Shown here piece after piece: positions 11,201 to 23,754 of a stretch of DNA of 64,000 nt. Made by a program: the position numbers and the translations under genes. Positions within the stretch are counted from its first letter, which is position 1; each line of letters begins with the position of its first letter. The notes beneath the pieces are model-generated. The model saw only the letters and a program-made list of their open reading frames with translations, was not told the DNA's origin and searched no databases. The stretch is from Fragum whitleyi (lineage: Eukaryota; Mollusca; Bivalvia; Cardiida; Cardiidae), in assembly GCA_948146395.1 (NCBI GenBank), contig OX411552.1, positions 10,621,686 to 10,685,685 of the forward strand, read 5' to 3'.

Positions 11201-14106
11201 TGTTCAAGATGAACAAAATTTGCGAAATTGATAACCTCCCTTTAATAAAAAATACATTCAAGTTTTATTCATGGCTCCCTACTTCTTCAAGAACCTATGA
11301 GACGCTTTTAATTTGCATTATATAAGTGAAATCGCAATTTTTCCCGATCAAAATTTATTTTGAATGACGTTGGTTATTCTATATTCTTAGATGAGTTTGA
11401 GCGTTTTTGAATGGTTTGAGTGAGTGTTTGAGACGAATGAATGCAGCGCTGAGTGAGCGATTTAGAATGGTTTTGATTGAGGTGAATGTCAATTTCACGA
11501 TGTAGCTAACTGTAAGCTTAAGTTTGAAAAAGAGGTAACAGTGCACATACTTGGCGACAAAAAATGCCCCAAAAAATTTCGATGAGGCTTATATTCTGGC
11601 TTAATTGGTCGTATCTTTGTAGCTACATATTTCATATGTTGCAATACACATTTCTGTGTATATAAATTTAGTCTATCCATGATATTTCGGTAAAGATAAA
11701 TGTAAGCTTCACTGGATAATGCAAGGAATCCTTACTTGAGCGCGAGCTGGGGTTTGGTCATCCCACATGTCATGATCTTTGTCTACTACGTTTTGAAATG
11801 TATCTACTCAAGGTTGCAGGTGACCGGTTTCACCTAAATATTTAAGGCGCGTTGTTGTCTTACCAAATATTAATGACACGTATCACAAATCTACCAATAT
11901 CAATGTAAAGTGATAAATGTTGTTACTGTTTCAAAAGTCACAAGCAAGACATAATAAGGTCTTAAATACTTTGATTAAACTTGTCCTAGGCGACCAGTAG
12001 TTACTCCGTACTTTAACGAGCAAACGTGAAGTTTTGGAAACACAGAAAACCTAAATAAGCTGTCAATTACTTGAACTTCTTCTCAAATTTGACATGTATC
12101 AATGAGAATGTAACACTCACTTAAAGCTGCATGTATAATTCATTTTATGTTTATTTTGTATTTAATTTTAGTGACAAATTCATCTTGATGAAAGTCTATG
12201 CAACGTTCTGTCAATCTCATTAAGGATTCACTTCATCTTAGGGCTTTAGAATATCATGAAAAGTGTATTGTTACTTGTTCTTTTTCCTCGGAACCGGGTT
12301 TCCTATATTTGCAATACACCCCAAGTTCAACGCCGTTTATATGAAATAATTATGATAAACGTCAAATTTCCGCAAAGATAAATTTCAGTTGTTGCTTTTT
12401 ACTGAGTACTTTCAGGATCTAGGGCAGCTCAATTGTAGGTTTTTTTTTATTTTTTCCACTTTTCAAGAAATAGCTTTAACCGTCTTCCGAGGGAGTCACG
12501 TGATCATATGAGGAAATATTACGGTGAAGACGCATGCACAGACCAAATTTTATCATATATGTTATGTTATAACATATATGATAAAAGTTGGATTATGAAA
12601 CAGTTGCCTGTGGGTAGGGACAATAATCAAACGGGACCAACTTGTTGTGGTCGTAGGCTATTACGCATCTATTAAGAATAAATATTTCAAATCGCACTTT
12701 GTTTAATTACGCTTGGCGCCCCGTTTACATTCAACTAATGTCTTTTCATTTACGTAATGTGCAGATAAATGCTACTAGTGTTTATTTTAAATGGGGGTTA
12801 ACTAACTTTATGTAAGCTAACATCAATCATTATTTTAAAGAGATATTGCATTTTGTGCAGTTACTGCGATTTTTCTAATAAAATAAATCGGCACATTCCT
12901 GTTTCTGAGAAATAAAAAAAATGTATTGAGGTGCATTAGAATAACAAAATAGGTACTTGTGTAACATCAATTCGATATTTTAGGGCTATTCCATTTCAGC
13001 TTATACACTTAGTTACATCGTAAAATTGACATTCATCTCGATCAAAATGATTCTAAATCGCTCACTCAGCGCTCCATTCACTCATTCCAAACACTCACTC
13101 AAACCATTCAAAAACGCTAAATAAGGACTAAAAAATATAAGATAAACAACTACCTTCAAAATTAATAAAACAACAACAAAATCGCGATTTCACTGATATA
13201 ATAGAAATTAAAAACGTCTGATTGGTTCTTGAAGAAAAAGGAAGCGATTTAAGGATCTTCTATGCATATTTTATTAAAGGGAGGTAATACATATCGCAAA
13301 TTTTGTCCATCCTTAACAAAATTTTCGATAATGGATTACATCCCATCAAATTCACACAAAACTCGCTCCACACACTCATTCAATTTCATTCCAAATCCAT
13401 TCCAAAATCATTCACATTGTCAATTCACGATGTGGTTAACTGTATATCTTAAATCATTACGGTAATATATCGGCAATTATGGTAGATTATCGAGAAGTAA
13501 CGATAAAGTATCGAGAAATAACGGTATATTATTACCAGATAGTCTCACCGCCAAGCCAGTAAAATTACAAAAATATACCCTGGTTTCCTTCTTTCAACCT
13601 ATTTTACGATTTCTAAGCCGGGACTAATAAACTAATGACGTCATGACGTTGGCAAGTCATTCTTTAACGTCTGCAAACTTGTTTGGATTTTGAATTTTAT
13701 AGTATTTTATTCAGGTATAACCACAGTAGTAGCAGACCGAGGGGTTTCAGACGAACTCGTAGAAGAAGGATTTCAAACGTTCTCCGACAACCGACAAAGT
13801 CAGACCTACTTCCGAGCTAAACCAGTCACCCTGTCAAGGCGAAATTCAACAGAACCATTTGTCAGTCTTAGACCGTTAATTCAACTAAGGCGCAGAAATT
13901 CAATCGAAAACGAGATAACATTACCGCCCGCAAACACCATTCTCGGCGGGGCGGGCCTCTCGGCGCTTTCTAGCACTATCCAATCGTTACATCTAAAAGA
14001 CAAAGTGCCCAACCATCACGAATTTAACCCAAATTTGCCGGGACTCAATGGACCAGTGTCGGGGCCTCCGAGGAGCAAGCAAAGGCGTCGGTTCAGTATT
14101 ATGTGA
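8170..14106 (+). CDS. MDP1: Magnesium-dependent phosphatase 1 (3' part of gene, three exons)
   Basis: MDP1 is a small cytosolic HAD-superfamily phosphatase that acts on protein phosphotyrosine and on small phosphate substrates. Three exons join in frame: 8170-8277, 8800-8891 and 13715-14106, with donors GTAAGT and GTCTGG and acceptors TTTTCAG, CTTTCAG and TATTCAG. The joined protein shows the family signatures in order: an EIYPGSK segment (HAD lysine) ending in HF, a YFDDE segment (acidic metal-binding motif), and a GxxxxxxDRGVS...GFQTF segment matching the family's last strand and helix. The DxDYTLWP nucleophile motif and the SRT motif should precede 8170, but I find neither between 1 and 8169, so the 5' exons probably lie before the window. 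Exon 1 begins in mid-codon, which agrees with this. Downstream of the HAD core the protein runs about 100 residues longer than usual MDP1. Identification is strong; completeness is not. Confidence 0.85.
8800..8891 (+). CDS. MDP1: MDP1 exon with the FDDE metal-site motif
   Basis: The exon runs from the CTTTCAG acceptor to the ACAG|GTCTGG donor and is 92 nt long. It reads RASGVDFCDMLYFDDEKEHL, which matches the family's KTGIPFSQMxFFDDExRN. The paired aspartates are the HAD motif IV Mg2+ ligands. The donor is weaker than consensus. The last G splits a Gly codon with the following exon. Confidence 0.85.
9035..9320. repeat. Repeat fragments in MDP1 intron
   Basis: 9035-9080 is the right half of the foldback family at 1853. 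9200-9320 (AAGACTGTGGTCCGACTG ... CAGTTTGGCCAGA) resembles 20600-20690 and the inverted GACTCTGACC...GGTCAGAGT-type sequence at 21205-21245. Confidence 0.4.
9835..10566 (-). repeat. AGCTCACCTGAG-type dispersed repeat, MDP1 intron
   Basis: Its right end GGCCTTCGTGCTCAGGTGAGCT is the inverse of the usual opening, and GACGGACAGATGGACAGACG precedes it. The body is three to four diverged modules of about 150 bp (TTTTCCCGTGATATGGCAC ... CTTCCCATTTTCA ... ATGACCTAACAAACATT). Confidence 0.6.
11076..11512 (+). mobile_element. MITE family, copy 6 (near full length)
   Basis: CAGTTAAAAACATCGTGAAA opens, GATGTAGCTAACTG closes, and TA flanks both ends. It closely resembles copy 1. It lies in the second MDP1 intron of the window. 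Confidence 0.8.
12548..12586. repeat. Perfect 18-bp inverted repeat with 3-nt spacer
   Basis: TTTTATCATATATGTTAT is followed by GTT and then its exact complement. All AT-rich; cruciform-prone. Confidence 0.85.
13006..13442 (-). mobile_element. MITE family, copy 7
   Basis: CACTTAGTTACATCG opens and CACGATGTGGTTAACTG closes. It ends about 270 bp before the last MDP1 exon. Confidence 0.75.
13715..14106 (+). CDS. MDP1: MDP1 last exon with a long Ser/Arg-rich C-terminal extension
   Basis: The acceptor TATTCAG is followed by GT ATA ACC, completing the Gly codon. The first 25 or so residues (VVADRGVSDELVEEGFQTF) correspond to the end of the HAD fold, where MDP1 proteins usually stop. About 105 more residues follow before TGA. 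They are low in hydrophobics and rich in Ser, Arg and Pro, and carry three RRxS-type sites: SRRNS, RRRNS and RRRFS, the last two residues from the stop. These look like basophilic kinase sites in a disordered tail; that role is inference. The exon lies 4.8 kb from the previous one across a repeat-filled intron. Confidence 0.85.
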
Positions 14107-15337
14107 AACGTTAATGTGGGTCTATATTACATTGTATAGAATGTATAAATATCTTAACGTGATATTGTACAGTGGTTCTTTCCTAAAGAGGAATCTAAAT
14201 CGAACGATCTCGCTGCGAACACACACAAGTTCTAAACTGACGTGAAGTAAAATGTAGTTTTCAAGAAAATGAGAGAAATGACCAGTACTAAGGAGTGTCA
14301 AAAATCGTATATCTTGCCCCGAGGTCAGGATTTAAAAGGATTGCAAACGTTTAGAAATTTTACTCTAGTTTGCACGTGAACTCACGTAAAAAGCAGAGTA
14401 CAATTTCGAAACTTTCGTAAACGTTTTTGTATCCTGAACCAGGAGCACGATAAGGCCAAAATCTCTTTACCAAGCGATATTGATTATATGGGCAATGAAT
14501 GTACCTACAGCAAGATTTAATCTGTAGTTGCGATGTTTTGTTCACTTACCGACGATGCATTGGTAGGACCTACCATGTTTACAGGACTGGTGTAAATCTA
14601 AGATCTATTTTATAAAAGGTTCCGCGAACGTTTTACTTTGAACTCATGGCACATTTATTTCGCGCCAGTCTCAGGATAAGAAACATTTAAATTGATTTCA
14701 AATGAAAATTTTGTCAATCATCTTCCATATTGACCTTAATCAATATCACTGTGTATAACATTGATGGTCATGAATCGAAGGTTGACACTTATCGCTTGAC
14801 AGGTCAAAATGTATTACACCCTTGAAATCCGTTAGTAGTACACGTGCATGGCCTAGATGGGCAGTGAGAAAAGTATTAACTCTTTTGGACCGACTAGATT
14901 AAAAACAATTCCATCTTAAAATAGAGATCTAGAATGGTCATTTTACATTACTCTGGGTTTTTCTTCAAAGTTGAATCTTTTTTCGTTCTCTATTGAGATC
15001 AAACTTTCTTTTTTCTAATATTTGTTTTACAGGGTTACTATGACATTTTTCTTGTTTGACGGGTCACATATTCGATTAATAATATAGGTGTTCAAACAGA
15101 AGTGTGACTATAAATGTATATTATAGGTATATATGTGTATATTTGACAGGTGTATATTAATGTATATTATTGATGTAGTGTTGGTAACCGTTTCTAAGTG
15201 TATCTCGTATATTTAATTGTTTATAGCATGAAACACACAAGAAAGAATATTTTTACCAAAAGATTCAAATATACATCTCGAATGAGCTTACTCTTCAAGT
15301 AATGCGCAAAACTTTCAATGTTGGTTCTTTCAATAAA
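14107..15337 (+). other. MDP1: Probable MDP1 3' untranslated region and downstream DNA
   Basis: No coding after the TGA. A possible AATAAA lies at about 15332, immediately before a MITE, so transcripts may end close to the element. The assignment rests only on position. Confidence 0.3.
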
Positions 15338-15772
15338 CAGTTAGTTACATCGTGAAATTGACATTAATTTCAATCAAAACCATTCTAAATCGCATGCTCA
15401 GCGCTCCAATAATTCATTCCAAATACTCACTCAAACCATTCGAAAGCGTTCAAAAATCACTGAAAATACTAGTTCAACACCTAAATCCAAATAAAAATTG
15501 GTAGAAAAATTCATGATTTCATTGACTATATCAATTTTGGAAGCGAGTTATTAGTTCCATAAGACATAAAAAGTCATTTAAAGAACTTGAATACATATTT
15601 AATTAAACGGGGGTAATCCAATATATCCCATTTTGATCATCTTGAACAAAATTAGCTATATTGGATTACCTTCCTTTAATTTCATTCAAAACTCGCCCAC
15701 ACACTCATGCAATTTAATTCCAAAATCATTCCAATATCATTCACCTTGTCAATTTCACGATGTTCTCAACCG
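15338..15772 (-). mobile_element. MITE family, copy 8
   Basis: CAGTTAGTTACATCGTGAAA opens and GATGTTCTCAACCG closes. The centre ATCTTGAACAAAATTAGC with flanking TTACCTTCC is recognisable. Confidence 0.72.
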
Positions 15773-17335
15773 TACAAGCACTTTAAAAATTTTCTTCGAC
15801 GTCTTATCCACCATTTCTTGGATTACAGAGTGTATAAGTAATCAACGTGATTTGCACATACATGTGTATCAAATCAAATAGATAAATAGATAGACAGGTA
15901 TTCCATATAGCATGGACCCAATCAACAATATTGCCATTTCTCTTGATAGACAATATTAGTGGTTGTGTGTGGGCGATATATAAGATTAATCAATTTATTG
16001 TTATTTGATAATTATAAAACAAATAATCGCGTGGGCAAGTTTCGATCCTGCGATGTATCTCAGTCCTTTGAGGTCCATGTTTGTTCCATGTTTCTTTTGA
16101 AAGACATTGAAAAATATAGCCAGTATTTAAAATTTTGTACAAAAAGATTAAAAAAAGAGACAAAATTAAAAAAGTAGAATTGAATGCATATGTATGCTAT
16201 TTAGCTAGTCTATGAGCATCTGCGCAAGCCAAGGGTTCTAACTCCGCTATGTTCCTTGCGTTCGTAAGGAGCATAGTGGAGGTAATCCAAGATGGATTAT
16301 GAGGGAATTTCTACGTCTTTTGTACTAGTACATTCCCACAGAAATCACAAAATGCGCACAAAATTGTTGTTGTTGTCAAGAATTTTGACGAGGCACTCGA
16401 TAGGCTTCCTATAGAACCAGAAGTGCTTTGTAGTTGTTAGAATGCATAGATCAACTTTTAAGCTGAACAATAAAGGTCGGCGACTCAAACTCGAGAGCTA
16501 CAGCTATAATCATATGAAGTTACGATGCATTACTAGCTGACGATATGTTTCGCATAGTTTTATTATTGGTCCTAAATTACGATAATCTTTAATGAAATCT
16601 TACATGTATAAGAGTTTCATGTATAATCCTTCATCTTCGTAAATTGCAATGTGTAGAAGTAAAGGTATATATCTAATTGATTCTAACTTTATTCATTAAA
16701 AGAAGTGTGTAGATATTAATATATAGATGAACTGCACTTGTAAATACATGCACTCTATATCAAAATGTCATATTTTGTAAAAACGACTTTTGATGATTTA
16801 TTTTAACAGATTAGAAAATGTAATGGGTTCTCAAAAAGAAGTAATGCATTTACGTTGGCATATGGCAATCGTTTTTTCCTGCTTAAATGATAAAAAAAGA
16901 AATTTGTCTGAAATGGAACTTTTTTTTTAATCAACACGAAAATCTGTCATTTTTTTATTCTAAATAACCCCTGAATTTAAGTATTCCTTAAAATTTTAAC
17001 TCTCATTTAGCTGTCGTCTTACCTTTACGTTCTGTCCCAAGTTGCATAAAAGATAAGTATTTTATCAAACTTGCAAATCGGGATGCAATTTCAAATAGAT
17101 TGCTAACGTTTTGTTTCATTTTTCTTTTTTCATCCTGTACGTAGAACAGATAAATGATAATTATTGTAATATATTTTAAGGGGAACAACCCAGCAAAAAG
17201 AGCAAAAACCTTTAGTTCCACAGAATTGTCTATCTTGTGCCGAATTGTTACCCAAATGACAATTATCGATCTTGTTTGTTATCAATAAAGCTAGTAGAAT
17301 ATCACATGTTGTTATTTCTTATTTACAGTTAGTAA
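15773..17335. other. Non-coding stretch
   Basis: A short GATA-rich run lies near 15880-15895. No gene, tRNA or repeat that I can support. Confidence 0.5.
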
Positions 17336-17700
17336 CATCGTGAAATTGACGTTCATTCCGATTAAAGCATTCTTATTCGCTCACTCAGCGCCCCATTCAT
17401 TCCACACTCACTAAAATCGATTTAAAACGCCCCGAAATCATAAGAATACCTTTAGAAATAGAACCCTTGGCTTGCGAAGATGCTCATAGAATCGTTCAAT
17501 TTGATCAATATATAATTCAAATCGATCACATAATTCTACAATTTTATTGGATGTTGTGGTTTATAAAGTGTCTTATTGATCCACGAAGGCACACAAACAG
17601 AGAATTACGTACATTTTGTCACAGGTAAGTTATAAATATCGCTAATTCTGTTCATCTTGAACAAAATTATCGATATTGGATTATTATTTGCTTAACGATT
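17336..17700 (-). mobile_element. MITE family, copy 9 (decayed)
   Basis: CAGTTAGTAACATCGTGAAA opens. The GCTCACTCAGCGCCCCATTC block and a centre at about 17640-17680 follow. The right end is lost. Confidence 0.55.
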
Positions 17701-17843
17701 CACATTCAAGAAACAATGCCATCCTACGTTAACATTGGTAAAAATACAACTTATATACATTGGCCATCATTGCGGATTACTAGGCAACATATAAAAATAA
17801 TTTCCTTAGTTTAAAAAAAGATGCGCAAAAGTGGCACATGTTA

Positions 17844-18269
17844 CAGTTAACAACGCCGTGAAATTGAAGGGTTGGATGATTTCGGAATGCAATTGATTGA
17901 GTGTGAGGAGTGATATTTGAATGATCTTAAAGGTAGGCAATACAGTAGCTATTTTTTCGTTTAATTGGAAGAAACTTTCGATATTTCGTTACCCCAATTA
18001 AATAAACTTTACTTACTTTTCTTTGTTGTGTCTTCGAGGAAAAAAACAGACGCTTTTAAAACCTATACCAGCAAATACAATTCTTGAAAGATTTGATCAA
18101 TTTTAATGAAATGCAGATCGTTTTGGACGCTTGAAGAGTGATTTTGAACGCTCTTGGACCGCTTTTTTAATGTTTTGAATGAGTGTATAGAATGAACGAA
18201 TTGAGCGATAAAAGAGCTATTAAGTATGGTTTTGACCGATGTGAATGTCTGATTCACTGTTTCTTACTG
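17844..18269 (+). mobile_element. MITE family, copy 10 (decayed)
   Basis: CAGTTAACAACGCCGTGAAA opens; the closing end has decayed to CTGTTTCTTACTGC. Confidence 0.55.
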
Positions 18270-18413
18270 CATAAAAAAATTACTTTGGAGAGCAAAAAAA
18301 CTACTCTTACAACCTCTCGTACTCCTATATGCGATTTGCGTGCAAAAATTAGCTAATTAGTGAGTTGCATTTACGTGGAATGTTCTTACTTGGTCGCAAA
18401 CAAGACGCTCCTA

Positions 18414-19043
18414 CAGTTTTGAACATCGTGAAATTTACATGGTGAATGATTTTAAAACGATTTTTGGATAAGTGAGTTTAAAGTGAAATAAGTGAGTTTT
18501 GAGTGAAATTAAAGGGAGGTGATACAGTATCGCTAATTTTGTTCAAGATGAACAAAATTAGCAATATTGATCCCCCCCCCTTTGATGAAATATATATACA
18601 AGTTCTATAAATAGCTTCCATTTTTCTCGAATAACCAATCAGACGCTTATAATTCTAATTATAGCCGTGAAATTGCGTTGTTTTACACTCTTTATTTATA
18701 TTGAATGCAGTTGTTGAACTTATCTTTTTAAGTGATTTGGGGGTTTCCTTCATTGTTTGAGTGAGTGTTTTGAATGAATGATTGGATCACTGAGCGAGTG
18801 ATTGTCAACTGAAGCACGCAGCGAAATACTGTTCGACAAATTTTACTCTACGTGATTTATGCAATAAACAGGGTAAACGGGCAAACGATCGTTGAACGCA
18901 AGACATAAGCACTGAGTAAATGCGATTGTCCCACATGTGGCCTATTTTGAATGGTTTGAGTGAGCGTTTTGAATGAATGAATGGTGAGCGATTCAGATTG
19001 GTTTTTATCGGAGTTAGTGTCAATTTCACGGTATTTTTATCTG
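18414..19043 (+). mobile_element. MITE family, copy 11, enlarged
   Basis: CAGTTTTGAACATCG opens and CACGGTATTTTTATCTG closes. The TTTTGTTCAAGATGAACAAA palindrome is perfect. A foreign stretch of about 165 bp near 18790-18950 is followed by a second copy of GAATGGTTTGAGTGAGCG, so part of the right side is duplicated. Confidence 0.65.
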
Positions 19044-20320
19044 TACGTGTTGCTGTATTTTCTAGATGCCGTATGTGAGAGCGTAAATGCGAAGGCCTCA
19101 CCACTGACGAGATTTTTATCACCTCCAGGTGTTGACTAGAAAAAAACAAATTTTCCTGTAAGAGATTGAAAGATTGCTTCACTAAATCTGTACTTTTGTA
19201 ATTTCAAAGGCGGTAATTGTGTTTATCCTGTTTTCATCCTGTTAATAAGATTTGTTCAGTTTGTGTATTTAACTTTGCACAAGAATGCCAGGAATTCTTT
19301 CATTCCAGAAATAGCCTACCTTTTTAAAAAAAAAAAAATACATCTTTTCAAATCAAAACCATGAAGGAATACGAACTTAATTAACTAATTTATAATCTGT
19401 GGAAATTATATGGGGGTGTTTAATGACAATACGTGAACACTACGGGCTTGGCGATGCCCCTTTAGATTATAGAAAGAAAAACGTAGATTAGTACATGTAA
19501 AATGATGCAATCTGAACCCATCAAACGAAAAACATTGGAACCCGAAAAAAGAAAACACCTGGATTGTACGATACTAGGCAGACTGTGCGGACTGTGCAAT
19601 CTAACAAGGATCGATACGTTTTGTACTTGGCTGATTTTCTAACCCAAGACTGATCATTCTTCCTTCCTATGTGTTTTCTATAAGATCCCAAGTTGACCCC
19701 TATATTGTTACATATCTTATAATATGACCTACGCCGCTGGAGTGAAATAATCCCATTAAATATTTTTGATATACGGGCGTTATAGCACTAGTGGAATAAC
19801 TATGCAAATGAGCTAAGAACGGATATCAACGTAATCTATATGAAAATGACGTCACAACGGATTCGATGACGTCATTTTGTAGACGGCGTTTCGCGGAATA
19901 ACCTGAATCGATGAATATCGAAATTTCCTCGTTTTATCACAAGAATTTACGTCATATTATGAATAGAATATCAAATTTGTGCTCATTAAATATCGAATTT
20001 ATTAAAGTCGTCATCTTATACAGATAAAAACTCGGCACATCCTCGTTTTTATCTGCTTGTAGATGACTCGTTTAATAAATTCGGTATTCAATGACCACGC
20101 ATTCAATATCCTCTATTTGTCGTTCTAATACTTGTTTTGTGGAGTGTCCAAGTGGTCCGTTTTGCGTGACTGGTCAAATATGAGCATGTGCGTGACATTT
20201 CGAACAATTTGACAACTGCGTGAGGTACAAACTTTTATCATCCGAGACAGTAACTTAGTGTAAGTACATGTAGAGGATTTCGTAACTGTCTACAAATACT
20301 TTTAGACCTTATCCATTTAT
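19044..20320. other. Non-coding stretch with a foldback
   Basis: It holds paired TGACGTCA sites near 19847 and 19867 and the inverted repeat at 19992-20088. Otherwise nothing supported. Confidence 0.5.
19992..20088. repeat. Foldback inverted repeat
   Basis: The arms are about 44 nt, ATCGAATTTATTAAAGTCGT with CATCT..CAGATAAAAACTCG, paired with the right-side complement. The loop is short. Confidence 0.65.
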
Positions 20321-20520
20321 GACTGCCTCGGTGGTCTAGTGGTAAATGCACTCGACCCGTGACATTGAGGTCCGTGGTTCGAGCCCCACTGTCGCCGGGG
20401 TGTGTTCATGAGTAAAACACTTAAAAGCCAGCCCCAGTTCACCCAGCTGTAAAATTGGGTAGCAGTGGGTTTAAACCACTGCCTCTCTCTCAGGGACATG
20501 AAAACATCAGGATTGTGCGT
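20321..20520 (+). mobile_element. tRNA-derived SINE
   Basis: The tRNA-like head (20321-20395) has an A box (TGGTCTAGTGGTA) and B box (GGTTCGAGCCCC). The tail has CCCAGCTGTAAAATTGGGTAGCAGTGGGT and CTGCCTCTCTCTC, shared with the elements at 40876 and 60893. The acceptor ends do not pair as a functional tRNA. Confidence 0.65.
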
Positions 20521-21805
20521 TCGAGAGCGATTCTATAGCCTTAAGCTTTCGTCGCAATCGAACTAAAATAAATTAGTATAAACTATCTACAAATCGCATA
20601 GTGAAGACTCTGGTGGTCAGATTGTGCGGATGCACAGACTGGCCAGAGTCTTTGCTTTGAGCACATTTGAATATGCTGGAAATGACACACACAGGCTCAT
20701 ATATTTTTAAAGAAATCACCAGAAACCAAGAACCAAATGACTGATAACGAATCATACTGCACACGAAGAGTTTTATTACACAAGCGTAAGCACAGTGTCT
20801 GTAGAAGAGAAACTGTGCTCTTATCTTTCTCGTCTTTTTGGAGATATCAAGCTGAGTTATAATTACGGTTTAATGAGAATTTTATGGCTTTTTGTCGGCA
20901 AGCCCAAGTCGTGATCGAAAATAAAGATTGGCAAAGTGTGCATAAAACTGATTTAAGAAGCCTTCTCTACTAAATCCCCCTTTTTTAGAGCATGTTTGCT
21001 TTCTTACCCAATAAACAAGCAAACAATGTACGTGTACAAATGGAAAAAGTATCATTTAAGTTTTTCCCATTTATTAGGTTCCAAAATTCCTTTTACACAT
21101 ACAAATTAAGTATTATCTTTTAAGTACAAATGTTTCGGCATACAGAGTACACCGTAATGAGAAGAAAAACATTTACGACAATATTAAATATGCGCAAAGT
21201 AAGACTCTGACCAGCCTGTAAATCCGCATAGTCTGACCAGAGTTCTCACTGCGCCCTTTATAAATAAATAAAGTCTTAAAGTACCTGTAGACATTTAGGC
21301 AATCTTCAAATTACACAATATATCTGAGTCGGCTACTAAATGATTGCGCCCCACACAAATGTCAATTTGTTGGAAATGTCACGCAACTACTCAAATTAAC
21401 AAGGATAGCGTCGTAAACCGTGTATCCAAATGCTTTTCAAAACGGACCAACCCTTTGAATCGAGAGATTCTACGGGACTTCGGAGAATAACCGATTGTTC
21501 CAAATTATCTTACGACAGATGAATATTTTTTTGATGAAATGCTTTATTCAACTCTAGGTCGATATGTTATTTATATTTTTTTTTATTTTACACAATCTGT
21601 GTTTCATTTTGTTAGTTTGAAGCTTTTGGAAGAGACGCATAAGATCATCGATCTGAAATTTGTACTTGCATATATGAATATATTGAAATTGTAAACGTAT
21701 ATTGGTTCATTGTACAAAAAGTTTTGGGAAAAGACCCCAGTATTGGGGACTACTACCAGAAGCCTGAAAAAATGGCCCAGAATTTCTACAATTACGCCCG
21801 AGGTA
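20521..21805. other. Non-coding stretch
   Basis: It contains two short hairpin repeats with GGTCAGA/TCTGACC cores (about 20600-20660 and 21205-21245). No coding supported. Confidence 0.45.
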
Positions 21806-22215
21806 CAGTTAATTACATCATGAAATTGACAATCAATCCGATCAAAACCATTCTAATTCATTCGCTAAGCGCTCTAACCTTTCATATCAAGCACTCACGC
21901 TGACCATTCAAAAACGCCCTTAATTTACCAAAAATGATAAGATCAACAAATATATTTAAACTAATGATAGGTAAATCTAATCCACGATTTCACTGACAAA
22001 ATTGAATTTTGTAAGCGTATAATGAGTGAAGATACAGAAAGCTTTTCATAGAACATGTGTGCATATTTTATTAAAAGAAGGTAATAAACATCGCAAGTTT
22101 TGTTCATCTTGAATAAAATTAGCGATATTGGACTACCTCCCTTAAATTTCACTCAAAACGTGATCCACACACTCCAAAATCATTAATCACGACAATTTCG
22201 CATTGTTCTTATCTG
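21806..22215 (-). mobile_element. MITE family, copy 12
   Basis: CAGTTAATTACATCATGAAA opens and CATTGTTCTTATCTG closes. The central block is recognisable at about 22080-22135. Confidence 0.65.
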
Positions 22216-22516
22216 TACTTTCCAGTGTACGGAAAGGTCCGAGCGATATTCCGATTGTGGAAATTTGCTAACCAGTTTTTAACGTCCAAGGAGATGGCGA
22301 ATGAAATATACTTAACATATATATTTGAAAGAATGTTACTCATTTCCTATCTTCAATTCAATACTTTAAAAAGATTTAAGTACACTATTTTATGATCCTT
22401 ATAGATACGTATTTTAGACTTTATTGATGACTGATAACTTTATGAAACTGTATGATTCTAATAAAGGAAATCGGTAACAAAACTATGATTTAAAGTCGCG
22501 TGGACCGAACATCATT

Positions 22517-22918
22517 TGTAACAGTTGGGAATATTAGGAAATTATCAAGATGAAATATTTTGGAAAGAATCTTGAAACAAAAATGAATGATCATACTGAC
22601 CGAGTTCTGAATGATATTTAATGACAGTAATTAATTATCGCTTTCAACAAAATAAGCGGTTTCACCTCTGTTCAAACATAAAATGCCAACCGTTCCAAAA
22701 TAGATTTGGTGTCTTTATGGACCATCAGACGCTTTTAAATCCACCCAATGCCAATGGGCAAATTGATTTAATCGATTGAAATGGAGCGTTTTTGAAAAAA
22801 TAAAAACAATCGGGGCATACTTTTGAACGAAGTGTTTTGATCGTAAAGATGAGAGTGTTTTTAATTTAATGAATGGTGTGTCGAAGAATGGTTCCTATCT
22901 GGGTTAAAGCTAAGATAT
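22517..22918 (+). mobile_element. MITE family, copy 13 (strongly decayed)
   Basis: Only scattered family words remain: AACAGTTGGGAAT, ATTATCAAGATGAA, ATTATCGCTTTCAACAAAATAAGC, and ATCAGACGCTTTTAAA. Confidence 0.4.
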
Positions 22919-22939
22919 TCTTATCTATAATCACTAGTA

Positions 22940-23350
22940 CAGTTAACAACATTGTTAAATTGACAAGATGAACGGTTTTGAAATGATTTTGGAGTGGAAT
23001 TGAAAGAGTGTGTGGAGCGTGTTTTGAGTGATGATAAAGGGAGGTAATCAAACATCGCTAATTTTGTTCAAGATGAACAAAATTAGCAATACTTATTAAC
23101 TCCCTATAATAAAAAATGCATTCAGGTTCTATGAATAGCTTTCTTTGCCTTCGCGTATGCATAGTATGCTTACAAAATTCAAGTATGTCAGTGAAATCGT
23201 GGATTTTTTCTATCGAATTTTATTTTGAATGTAGTTGTTGATCTTATTTTTGTGTATGTGTTTGGATTTTGGGTGTTTGAAATGAATGAATGGAGCAATT
23301 GAGAATGGTTTTGTATGAGATTAATGTCAATTTCACGATTAAACTAATTG
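22940..23350 (+). mobile_element. MITE family, copy 14
   Basis: CAGTTAACAACATTG opens and CACGATTAAACTAATTG closes. The centre holds CATCGCTAATTTTGTTC and a perfect inverse. Confidence 0.7.
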
Positions 23351-23352
23351 TA

Positions 23353-23754
23353 AAGTTTAATCAACAAGTTGACATTACAACAGTGAGAGGGATAACTAAG
23401 CTTTGTATGAAATTAGGTAGAGGTAATATATCATCGCTAAAATTGGACTAAATTTCTGATATTTTATTACCTCCCTTTAATTAAGTGTACATACTTTTCT
23501 ATTTATATGTTTTCAAGAACAGACCAGTCGCTTTAAAATTAAGACTTGCCAAATGTCGTGGAAAAAATCTATCGATTTTAATTATATGCTTGTCCTTTTG
23601 AACGATTTCTAAGCGTTTTTGGACAATTGCAGAGCATTTTCGAGTGATTGGAGTGAGTGTTTTTGATGCGTTGAATGGAGCGTAGATAGATTGAGCGAGC
23701 GGTTAAGAAAAGTTTTGATTGAAGTGAAAGTCAATTTCATGATGTGACTTACTG
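23353..23754 (+). mobile_element. MITE family, copy 15 (decayed)
   Basis: It follows copy 14 within a few bases, in the same orientation. GGTAGAGGTAATATATCATC and TTATTACCTCCCTTTAAT flank the centre; CATGATGTGACTTACTG closes. Confidence 0.55.

Noticed and set aside
13262..13465. 67-codon frame as a gene
   Set aside because: It lies wholly in a MITE, and similar frames appear at the same place in other copies (for example 15633). Such frames are by-products of the element's sequence.
20321..20395. Functional tRNA gene
   Set aside because: A and B boxes are present, but the acceptor stem does not pair and a SINE tail follows.
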